DNA from: Trogon surrucura
Taxonomy: Eukaryota; Chordata; Aves; Trogoniformes; Trogonidae
Assembly (NCBI GenBank): GCA_020746105.1
Contig: CM036624.1
Location: forward strand, 25,256,084 to 25,320,083
Direction of reading: 5' to 3'
Length of the DNA: 64,000 nt
Each line of letters starts with the position of its first letter. Within the stretch, counting starts at the first letter, position 1. Made by a program: the position numbers and the translations under genes. This document shows, in pieces, positions 50,916-61,877 of this stretch. A model generated the notes under the pieces. The model was not told where the DNA came from. It was given only the letters and a program-made list of their open reading frames with translations, and did not search any database.

Positions 50916-53900
50916 TATACCAGCCTGTAATGCTGCTGAATCTAAGTACCTGAGTAGACACCTGCACAGACAAGAACTTGTGCAACATCTTCAAGTGAAA
51001 GCAACAATTGCACAGCTTTAAGGCAATCAGAACGGGCTGGTTTAGGGCTGCATAATTCCACCCAGAAACAAGACAAAACTTATAGCTCCATTAAACAACT
51101 AGTCAGAAAGATGAGGAAAATAATTCTCTAACAAACAGCAACATTAAGTCAAATTTTAGGAAACCTCACTAGCCCACAAAAGTATTGTGGGACAGAGAAA
51201 CAGCTGGGAAGTGTCCTCAGTTTTCAGCAAAAGGTTCAAGTGTAGAGTTGCAGAAGGGCATCGCTAGAGCAACTACGAAATGCAGACTTTTATCCCCCTG
51301 CAACACTCCGTGTCGCCCAATGCAAAACCCAAGTCCCCTCATTTTCATTAAGAGTTTGCTCACACAACAGCCGAGAAGCACCGGAGCAGCACCACAGCTC
51401 CCAGGCTCGGGACTGGTGAGCCTCTGTCCCAGTCCTGGCCACTGATCCCCCAAGACCACCTGATCACTTGCAGGACCAACTGGTCCCACCAACAGGCTCA
51501 AGAGCAAGAAACCCCATGTTCTGTTTCCCCCCAGCTCCAGTAACAAGGACCTTCCTGCTCACACAATAGCTCTTTCTTAAAGCCACGAGTGGGCAGTTTT
51601 CTGTAATGAGTGTCATTTCAAAGAGGATATGCTAACCAGAAACAAGACGCTCTTGTTCCAGAGAAAGAATTTCTGCGCATTTAATTAATCAGAAATGACT
51701 TCTGTGCTTACACCCTACCTTAATCTGCATTCACTTCAAGCATAAACAAGACCCAGCTTTCCAAATTAGCACAGGCAAACATGGCAAGCATCTCTGGACA
51801 TCAGTTTCTTGAAAATACTTGCCCAGCTCGCCACAGGGATGTTATGAGTCTAAACTAGTCTGTTAATACACACCTAGATCTTTCGATAAAAGCTGCTTCA
51901 GAAGTTATATTAAAAATATTAGCCAGCAACTTTAATAACCACCCAGACCAACTCAAATCTTCCTAAAGGATCTTCTTTTCCACTGTGAATTGTAAATATG
52001 TACATTTCTTGCTTATTCTTTTATTTGGTAATTTTCAAAGCGAAAGAAATTAGAGACTACCATGTTGGCCTTTGTTTTTACATACGCAGCACCACACACA
52101 GCAAGTACCATAGCACACTCAAATGCATTAATAACATAAAATCTCTGACACCTACCAGTAATAAATGACCAAGACAATAAGTTCTGAAACAGCAAGGTGT
52201 ACCAACAACATGAACTACTGCAATCACGACTACATTTTTTTTAGTATATAATTCAGATTACTTTGATCTATATACACACTTATTTAAAAAAAAAATCAAA
52301 GAAAAAAGAAATCAAGGAAAATAATAATGTCATGTTTGTACAAGACCTCTATGTTCCCGCCAAAGTAATTTCTATCGCTATTAGTTGTCAAGTGAATTAA
52401 CAGTTACTACATAATTTTCTTACCACTGCTGTCTGAGGCCCATGCCTGTTGTAGATAATCACCTGCCAGAGTGCTTGTACTTTATCCTTAATCATGCATA
52501 TTACCCTCTTTATAAAATACTATTTGCTTAAACACTGAAGTATTTCAAGTTTGTTCCCTTTTGTGAGAAAGCAAATTAAGGGAAATCTTGGCAGAGGAAA
52601 GGGACCTTTAATAAACATCTGATTTGCTGCTGGATGGTGTTTCAGATTATACTTAAAATACATCATATTTTGCTGACACCTCCCTGCACTGTTGCTGTTA
52701 TGAAGCCCAGCAAGAGAGTGACTATGGCAACAGCAATAGGATATTTATATTTCTATGTGTATGCGTGCGCTTACATATATACACACGCACACTCACATAC
52801 ACAACTCTGAACTGATTAAGATGATCCTCAAGATTTTCTTTGCTCTCATTTTCACAGGAACAGGTAATCATTTCCAAACGAAAGGGCTGAGATGGCAGCA
52901 GCAAGTCTTATATGATGAAAGTCTTCCAAGAGAGAAGCCTAGAAACCCATCAGCATTTACAGAGTGTAGACAAACACATGCTCACTTCAGAATGCTTTGG
53001 CTATAAGCAAAGAGAAACCCAAAAGTCTGCAGGCACGGATTCAGTGACACCATCAAAATACAAGGTATTTCGTTATCTGGAATTTTTTTTTTGTTCTAAT
53101 GGGGCTTTTTACCCACAGTACTAGAGTCTCCTCACTGGAGTATGCACACTATTTTAAGAGAGCCAGCCCCTCCTCTCCTCCACCCATAGTCCCATTCCTC
53201 CTCCTCTTTGAATACGAAATGTGCAAAAGTTCCTTTAGTCTGCGAATTAAATAGCTACACACTGAGCTCAAATTGTTATTTCTGGTATTAATTTCTGTCT
53301 CCTGACAGATCCCGATAGGTGATGCACGAAATTCGAGGTAACAAAGGCTTCTGTTTGCAGCAATAAAGGACTCTCAGCTGGGGGGGGGGTAAAGGATCAG
53401 AATAAAAGGCTAATATAGGAAGCCTATGTACGCTACAGAATATCTGTGTCGAGTCCAGCAAGCAAAAAGTCTAGCAGATTCAAAGCAGTATTAAGAAGTG
53501 TTAATCCTTTTACCTCTGAGCTATTCATGAGCAATATGCAAAGCTGTTCTTATGGCGTCGCGTTTGCAATGCTCCAGTTATGCTTGCATCAGCATTTCCA
53601 TTGTGCACCCTGCTTTCAGAGATTTTTCACTTTGCCAAGTTTTAGTCTGGAACAATTTTACTACAAGCCTGTGAGATTTTAGTCCAGGATTAGGATTTAA
53701 GTCTGGTGAAGAAACATTTGGACAAAATCTGCTTGGCTGTTTTATTTATTAGAGTGCAAAGTTAATCCCTCCAAGTTACTGGACTGGAAAATACTCAAAA
53801 ATATAATTATTTTTTTTCTAGCACAGAAAAAGAAAATAGAAGATTTACTCTCCCCACGAATTCCTTGTCCTCAAATCTCTACAATCACAGAACAGATGAA

Positions 53901-53961
53901 GGTTGTAGACCAAAAAAACTAAGGTACAATTGAAACATGCTTTCTTTTGTCAGGCATTTTC

Positions 53962-53980
53962 TTTTTTTTTTTTTTTTTTT
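53962..53980 (+). repeat. T19 homopolymer
   Basis: Run of 19 T on +, one of only a few long T-runs in a window dominated by A-runs. Confidence 0.93.
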
Positions 53981-54621
53981 ACACATGCCACACGGTGACC
54001 AGGAAGGGGAGGAGGTAAGTGGGCTACAGGTGAAAGATGGACCCTCCAGCCACAAGGTGCACATTAACAAGTGTAAGAGAAATTCAAGTATAATTTCGTA
54101 CTCCAGAAATAATGCCACATTCCCAGGCAACGTAAATCATGGATGTTAAATATCATTTATCAGGTATAAGATGTTCATTCACAACATTGCTGGACACATG
54201 TTCCAACCAGCTACGCTACAAAAACTCACACAAAAAGCAGCACAGCAAGTATTTTAAGAGAGATGAGCTCTGCAGACCAGACCAAAAACTGTGCCCGCAC
54301 GATTTTCCTAAAGCCACCTGTGCTGCCCCTCAGTTCTTAAACGCTGAGCTTTGCTGACCTGGTTGCAGGGGCTCAGTCACTCGGCTCCCCAGTCTCCTGT
54401 TCAGTAACACACAGGCACTACCTGTAACACCCAGTAACGCCCAAACACCACAAGGTTTGCAGGCACTCGGCAGCACGAGCAGCTGGGGCCACTGGCCACG
54501 CCACCCGCAGTCCTAAACTGAGCCGAGATTCAAGGAAAAAAAGCTCTGGCTAATTAAAACCAAGGGAAAATTTCCAAATAATGTACTTTTGTGAGTTCTT
54601 CCCACAGCATGCGCTGCACAA

Positions 54622-54637
54622 ACACACACACACACAC
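54622..54637 (+). repeat. (AC)8 microsatellite
   Basis: Eight AC units. Confidence 0.93.
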
Positions 54638-55317
54638 TCCCCGTAAACATAAGGGAATCAACACTTGGAGCTTCTCTCTGCAATACCTACACGGCGTGGT
54701 CCTGCATACATTATATGGATCCGCAACCACGCGGAGAGCTAAGTGTTTGCAGGTAATGTAAAATTTCCTTCTCCCTTACCCAGTAGGCTTCACAGCAAAG
54801 CTTTCTGCCGTGCCTAAATCACTCCTCCTACCTGGGCTGTGTAGCTGCCAATTGTAAACTGGTTAAACCGTTTCAAGAGGTACGTGCTTACTGCAGGGCT
54901 GCTGAAACACAAAGGTTATCTAAGAAGCAAATGGAGAACACATTTTCAGTGTTGATATGCCACAAAAAAAATTCCTAATTTCAGGTATCACATCAGATCC
55001 AGTCTTCCACCTTTTCACCAGACTTTCCACACCGAGTACTTACCCCAAAAAAATTACCAACCAATACTTTATACCATTTACTTCAACAGTATATATATAT
55101 GATTAGTTTTTAAAAAGGTGACAAACAGAATGGATTTCCTTCCCACTTGTGTCTGCTTTTATGCTTTCTAGCTATTTTTCTTTTTTAAAAAAAAAAAAAA
55201 GCTGTTTCTTATTGATTGCCTGATAGCAGTGAGCATTCATTTCCTTCTAAACTGACACTTCAGACTTTAAAAAGAAGTACTTACACAGTTAAAGTATCCA
55301 CAAAAACTGTATTACCT

Positions 55318-55357
55318 GTTTGTGTGTATGTACATGCATGTATGTGTATATGCACAC
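55318..55357 (+). repeat. imperfect TG/TA alternating repeat
   Basis: Alternating purine-pyrimidine run (TGTGTGTATG, then GTACATGCATGTATG, then CACAC). It is a Z-DNA-prone microsatellite. Confidence 0.8.
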
Positions 55358-57676
55358 AACTTTTTCATTCTTAATTTTCTATCTGGGACTATGCATAGCT
55401 TCCCTTTCTTGTTTATTAACTACATTTTTTTCTTTTAAATTGTTGCAGTCAAATTTGGATTGAAACTGAGCTCAAAGTATGCAACAGCGACTCTTAAAAG
55501 ATTTAAGCCTTTCAAAGTTTTCACATGAAATGTAAAAGGTTTATCTGAACATATTTTTCTCTTTTAAATCCATCAGGGTTAAACTAAAGATTTATCTGCT
55601 ATACTTCAAAACAGTCTCATCATCTTTCAAGAAATTTTTATTCATATACAGTAGAAAACGAACTTTCCATCTTGTATTAGAAAAATAAACCTTTCAGTTG
55701 CTTAACACTGGATGAATGAGGCTATGAATGGAATTCACTAAGTAAACCAGGGCAACGCTGTTTTGTCTGCAGTAGAGTGAGCTACAGCTGATTTAACATT
55801 TCTAACAACTCTAAATCCAGGTGGTAAACAAATACCTTCCCAAGTTCAGCAATTTGATTATTTTTTACTTTTTTTTTTTTTTTTTAAGTACTGGATACAA
55901 AAATCCAATGCTTGAAGAAAAAAAATTAACATTACATTTCAGGCCTTAATACAAGGCATAATTTTCAATACAGTTGAAGTCAGTCTAAAGCCCAGTTCAT
56001 TTAAGTGAAAGCCTCTTTTTAAAAAAAAATTAATAAAAGTGTGCTAATTTTCACTTAATCTTGAGAGAGCAAGGCTCAGCTCCCAAGCATCCCCAGGACA
56101 CAGGTCAGTGTCACTGCAACACGTGCATCCTCAAGCAGGAGAGGCAATGCAGCCTTCTCATATTTGTCATAACACTTTCTTTTGTTGCTTGTCTATTTTC
56201 CTGACTGGATGGTAGATTTTCTTAAGGAAGAAGAAAACCAATTGCTGAAAGAGGGTAACTGCGGAGAGCACAATGCTCATGGTTGTTTTTACCGTGAAGT
56301 CAGAGAGAAAGCCCCCAGGGGCAGCATGTCAAGCCAAAGGGACCAAAAGTTTTTAACTACACTTCAAACTTCACACACATGAGAAAGGGAAAAGAAAATA
56401 AAAAAAGACACACCACCATCACATAAAAAAAACCACAGCAAGAAAATTTTGAACCAGTGTGTTCATTTTTATGCAGAAAGGGGGATCACCATCTAAAGTA
56501 CTACCTAGTCTTGAAAGAGGCGGGCACAAAGACAGGGAGAAAACCTCCTCCTGAAAACATCGCTTCCAAGTAGCATGACTGTAACTACCAAGCCCATGAT
56601 GTGGTTTGAAGAATGGCTGAAAGACTAAAATAGTTAGCTACGCTACAGGCCGACAAATACATTCAGTATGTTGCCACAGGGATTAGAATTTTGTCTGGCT
56701 GTATTAAGTATCTTATTTAATATAAAGATGGGAATAAACCTTGCAATTATATTTTCTGAGAGAGTCTACAACATGGAAAGCTACCATCAGAAACTATGAG
56801 ATTATATATTACCGCAGGAAAAAAAGGAAAAAAATAATGTATCCATTTCAACCTGGAAAAACAACACATGTATCCAATATGAGGTAGTAACCAGAAAGCA
56901 GCATAACCAAGAGAAATTATACAAATGAGAACTGCAATGAAATATATTGTGAATAAGAGAGACCATGGCACTTAACTATCAAACAAAACCAGCGCTACAA
57001 AAGGCAAAGGCTAAAGCGCTTTGACCCAACTACAGAGGAGTAAAAACTGTATACTCAGAAGTTGGGTTTATTTAAAAAAAGACTTTCATGACAGAAACTG
57101 GGTGGGGATGAATGGTAAGAATAACACTAATGTCCATCACAGGCCTTCAGGACTGGGTGATGGAGATGACGAAGTATTCCCAGACCAAACAACAGCATGC
57201 TCGGAGCACAGGCACCATTCTCAGAAGTTATACTGGCTTCTTGCTGATTAACATGGACACAAAAAAAAAAAATAATTAGGCAGCTACAGCCCACTTAACA
57301 GATCTAAGAGAGATCTCCCAGGAAGAAAAATCATCCTGAATCAGCTTCTCACCAACAAGGACAAGTTACTGGCAATGCAAGAAAATAAAAGTTTTGGTGC
57401 CAAATAATGATGTGGATTTTGCACACAGATGAACAGGGAGCCACCATTCAAAATGTTTCATTTCAGGAACAAAAGCTGTGTGGTATTAGAAGCAGAATAA
57501 GATCAGGTGAAAGAAACGATTAAGCGTGTGGAACAACCTCATGAGATCTACAAAATAACCCAGACCTTTAGTTAGTTCACGCCTTCTCAAAAGCAAGGAT
57601 GCAAGAACCAAGATGTGATCAACGTGGGCTCCAGGGAGACTACGCCAAGATTTGTGTCTCAATAAGCCTCTGTACT

Positions 57677-57702
57677 GGAGGAGAGGAGGAGGAGGAGGAG
57701 GA
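57677..57702 (+). repeat. GGA trinucleotide repeat
   Basis: GGAGGAGAGGAGGAGGAGG-type purine repeat of about 26 bases. Confidence 0.92.
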
Positions 57703-58829
57703 CACCCTAACAAGAATTACACAGTCAGTTTCAGCCTGCAGGGAAAGATAAGCACAGCATAAAAGCCGAACGAGCTAATGCTTTGTGGCCATTACAAGGA
57801 TAGGCTGGACCATTAATAAATGATGAAGAGGAGGAATTAAAAACTCCAGTAGCTTGCTACACTGACCACCTCTTAAAAGCTAAAAGGGAAAATAAGGGAA
57901 AGGCTGAACAATTAGAATGTAATTATGAACTTACAAAACGTCTTAAAAGACATACATGTATATACCCACACACGGATACTTAACTGCAACAAGAATGAAC
58001 AGCACCACAGATTTTGAAAATTTCAGACACCTACAGTTAGAAACATACACACTCAAACACAGAGAAATCAAAATCATCATGGACAGCTATTCTCAGCAAG
58101 CACTCCTGGCAATACCCACTGCTGCAGCTCCACGCTTTTATCTATTACCTCAGAAAAGTACCAAGCAATAGCCATTACAAATGGGCATTAATAATTACAA
58201 GTAAAAGCCTTAGGAAAAGTAGACATATATATCAGAATCACTCCATAATATCGTTTATTCCAAGAAGTTGAGCCAGTCAAGACAAATTAGCAAACAAGCT
58301 TAGTAGATACAGCCACTAGTTCTTTACAACAGGGAATATCTATAGATGAAAGACCTATTTAGACCTCGACTTCACAGAAGGAAAACACCCGGAAATTGTT
58401 ATCATGTAAGCAAGCAAATTTTACTTCTTCTAAAAGAACAGTTTTATTAAGATAGGAGAAACTCGTCTCTAAGACTCCTAGAAGATAATCATCTTCTTTC
58501 AACCAAAATGAGAAACGGGGTTTATAAACTATGCGCAAAATCTGATGCAGCCCATCACTTTTTCGGAAAATTGCAGTTTGTTGATAGCAAGCACACAGGA
58601 GATAAAATGCACTTGGATGTCAGTAAACTATTTGACTGTATCAAATGATACTGTCTCAAAATTATTTAAGAAACCACTTTTGAAGCGGACAGAACACTGT
58701 ACAAAAAATAATAAACACAAGAAAATGAAAATGATATACTAAATCTTTTCAAGGATCTCTCAAGGATGCAAGAATTTCTTTTACGTATTCACTTACTTAA
58801 AAATCTTAGTTAATGATGCAGAACAGGAG

Positions 58830-59140
58830 TAAAACGTGTGTTCTTGAAATCTGTGGATGAATCTAAATTTAGGAGTTGCAAGCCCCAGCGAGGACAGAGA
58901 AAGTTGAGAAGCAGGCAATTAAAAATAAGGTTCTCCTTGGGAAAGTGCAGCGAAGACATCCAACAGGAAAATAATCTGAAAGAAATATTCAGTGGGAGTG
59001 ACAAACCAAGGAGCCAAGAAATTCTTACAAGGTTTGCAGTGTGATTTGGTAGCAGGAAAGATTAATGAAACCTTGGCTGTGCATGCAAAAAAAAAAAAAA
59101 AAAAAAAAAAAGCCACATCAAGCAAGAGAGAAGCAACAGC
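58830..59140 (+). mobile_element. ancient CR1-like LINE relic, reverse-transcriptase middle
   Basis: On + the open stretch SVDESKFRSC... QLKIRFSLGKCSEDI lines up with the F(A/V)DD(T/S)K...(M)KFN.GKC segment of CR1-type reverse transcriptase. It is followed by AATAATCTGAA, CAGTGGGAGTGAC and GCAGTGTGATTTGGTAGCAGG, then CACATCAAGCAAGAGAGAAG, in the usual order for old amniote CR1 copies. The A25 tract at 59087-59111 sits inside this order, between the GGCTGTGCATG and CACATCAAG blocks, so it is an internal expansion rather than a tail. Confidence 0.7.
59087..59111 (+). repeat. A25 homopolymer inside LINE relic
   Basis: Twenty-five A, the longest A-run in the window. It replaces a short A-rich stretch (about five or six A) expected at this position of the element. 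Confidence 0.95.
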
Positions 59141-60692
59141 TAAACATGCCCACTTTGGATGGCAAGCAACACAGAAAAAATGATCTCAGAAGTCTGCAGT
59201 ATTAAAACGGATGAAAATACCACGGGGATGAAACAGGTCTTATTCAGGGTGGTAGGTGGACACATTTACAAAGAAAGCGAAATAGGGGTAAGTGTCTGAA
59301 AGCTTCCTTGGAACAGCCTTTCTAAAGCCCCAACACTACAACCAGACTCAGGAGAGAGACTTAAATGACCATTCAAGACAGGAAAGCCGAAGACGTGCTG
59401 CAGGGTCTCCTGCAGGAGGTACCACGGGGGCTTATTCCTCTGCCCCCAGTCCGCGCCGGCGCAGATAAATAGCACCGAGCAACTCTACACCGGGGCCAAA
59501 CAGTGAGTCCAGGTAGCTCTCAAGCTGGCTGAAGGTCATTCATTTCTCACCAAACGATTACGTAAATATTTCTTTTCTTCCAAGAACTATTTTCAAAACA
59601 GAAATGTTACAGAGGAAGAGGAAGGCAAACCCCCTCGTCTGCAGAACTCAGGAGCAGTAAACAAAGAAATACCATGCACGTGGTGTTAAAATTGCTGATT
59701 TTTCTCAGGTTTGGTTTTTTTTTAATTAACTGTTGTATCTTAACGCAGCATGTGTATTTAGCTTTCTTTAGCAAAAGTAAAGCAACAAAACACAAGCTTA
59801 GCAGCGCTGCACCTCCCGGCAGGTGGCTGGCTTTGAAGTTCACTCATCACTGGGACAGAGGCTGGAAAACCAAGCGGGTACGAAACCTTCTCCCCCTGCA
59901 GTGTTAAGGATCTGTCCTTTCCATGTAAAATCCACATTTTTTTCCTGCACAGCTTGAACGCCGATACCTATCAATAAATATGAATGCCAAAGAACTGCTC
60001 AAGGCAGAAGGATACTACCTGAGCATTTAGTATCAAGCATGTCACAAGACTTTGTCTACCAGAGTGTAAACACTATAGGGCAAGAGCTCCGGTTTTCTTC
60101 TGTCGCCGTAGCATACCAAGTCAAGTTTTGGGTCGTTGTTTTTTAAAGAAAAATGTAAAGTGTAGCTGAAAGCCAGACTATGTGAGCTGCTGTGACTGCT
60201 TTGTTTTCCCATTCCTTTCCGCAGCGTTCATACAGCCAGCCTGTCTCCCCACAGCACGGATCATTTCACGAGCATGCATTATTCAGAGAACAACACTGCA
60301 AGCACATTTAGACATTGAGATTTTAGAACTTCTAAAAAGACTTTGCCAAGCGATGCTTACGGAACACTCCTACTGCAACACAACACAGGTTGTGCCATCG
60401 GTTTGGCACGTATGGTACTGCAATCCAGTGATCCTGTGACTGGTGATTTTCTCAAATAAAAAGACGGTTTTCAGCTTACTTTTGCACAAGAGTAAGAGGC
60501 GGAACGAAAATAAGTGTGGCAACTTTGCCAGGAACATTCCAGTTTCTACTGAGAATTAGTTGATACAGTAGTTCTAAATATATTATTCTGAACTATAGAT
60601 TAGACCAAATACTTTAAAGAAATATGCACTTTCCCCTACTGATGTAACCACTCAAAGACTAATTTGCTGTCCTGCAACCACAAAAGTCAGGA

Positions 60693-60712
60693 TTTTTTTT
60701 TTTTTTTTTTTT
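60693..60712 (+). repeat. T20 homopolymer
   Basis: Run of 20 T on +. Confidence 0.95.
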
Positions 60713-61770
60713 ACTTTTTTTCATATTTTCATCCAAACTTTTTAACAGCACCTGCAGGTAAGATAAATATGTACAATTCCATTTTGTCATTTGTGGACCA
60801 AGGACACCAATTATCTGACATGGGATTTCAAGATGGACGGAATGATGTACCAACGACGCAAATTTCCAGTCCTCTTCTCTCTTGTCCTTTCTGCTCAATC
60901 ATCACTTGCTCCGACAGTTTTTATCAGGATGAACTGCAGCCTCGGTTCTGCCTGGCACATTCAGTTTTCACCATCACATTTCCCAAGGTTAAACCTCAAG
61001 GTTTAAAAACAGTTTTTCCTTCTGAGATGACCTTCGGCAATCGCCCCAGTTCTGAGAAATGAATGAAGTGTTCCCAAAACAAAGCAGATTTTAGTAGTAA
61101 GTTGTAGCTAAAAAGAACCTACATGACCTGCTTTCGAGACAGACTGCTAAAAATACTGCTGGCTGGGCAAGACTTTTGGGCAGACTTTTGGGATCATGGT
61201 AATTGGATAATTCCTGCCAGCTTAACAATATACAAGATATTTGCTTACCATTTAAAATACTTTTGTTCAATGGTATAACACTATCATCTAAGGGTAAAAA
61301 GACCTTTTAATACAGTAGTTAACACAGGGTATAGGATTGATTTTAGGGGACATGACCCAATGTCCAGAGAAGTCAATGAGGACGTCTGCACCAAGTCAGC
61401 AGAAACTACACCAGATACCAAAATTCATCTAAATATTAAAATCCATTCATGTTATACCTGCAGATAAAAAGCCAATCAATTAGTCAACACTATCTGCCAG
61501 TTTCCCAAAGGACAGCTATCTCCTCCAACTAATTTTTACTTCCACAGTAGTTGATAAAGTTCATTTTGCTGATCTCAGGAGGTGCACAAAATGTTCAGCT
61601 TTGAAGGGCGCTACGGGCAAGGCAGGATGAACCTCAAAGCCCACCCAGCCACCACGAACCTGCTACAGAGACGCCGCTGGGCTTGGGAGAAGATGTGAGA
61701 ACCTCCAGAGAAAACACTGTCCAATTCGGTTTAAGCTTCATCCTAGTCTTTAAACAGTTAAGGATTGCTC

Positions 61771-61791
61771 AAAAAAAAAAAAAAAAAAAAA
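61771..61791 (+). repeat. A21 homopolymer
   Basis: Run of 21 A on + without a recognisable retroposon body upstream. Confidence 0.95.
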
Positions 61792-61835
61792 GGAAGTACA
61801 GCATTCAGTTTCTTCTTCAAATGTTTTCACAATTC

Positions 61836-61877
61836 CCAATACCCGTATAAATATCTCCAATACCCGTATAAATATCT
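61836..61877 (+). repeat. 21-bp exact tandem duplication
   Basis: Two identical adjacent 21-base units that begin CCAATACCCGTATAAATA. Perfect identity suggests a recent duplication by slippage. Confidence 0.95.

Larger units (their letters stand above)
50916..58829. other. non-coding stretch, possible LINE fragments at its end
   Basis: No gene is supported. Simple repeats include alternating purine-pyrimidine DNA at 52745-52802 and 55318-55357, G10 at 53380-53389, T19 at 53962-53980, (AC)8 at 54622-54637, a TA run at 55090-55100, A14 at 55187-55200, T17 at 55869-55885 and GGA repeats at 57677-57702. Parts of 57020-57950 on + have the texture of an old LINE coding region (for example a GGTGATGGAGATGACGAAGT stretch), but no diagnostic motif is secure. 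Confidence 0.5.
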
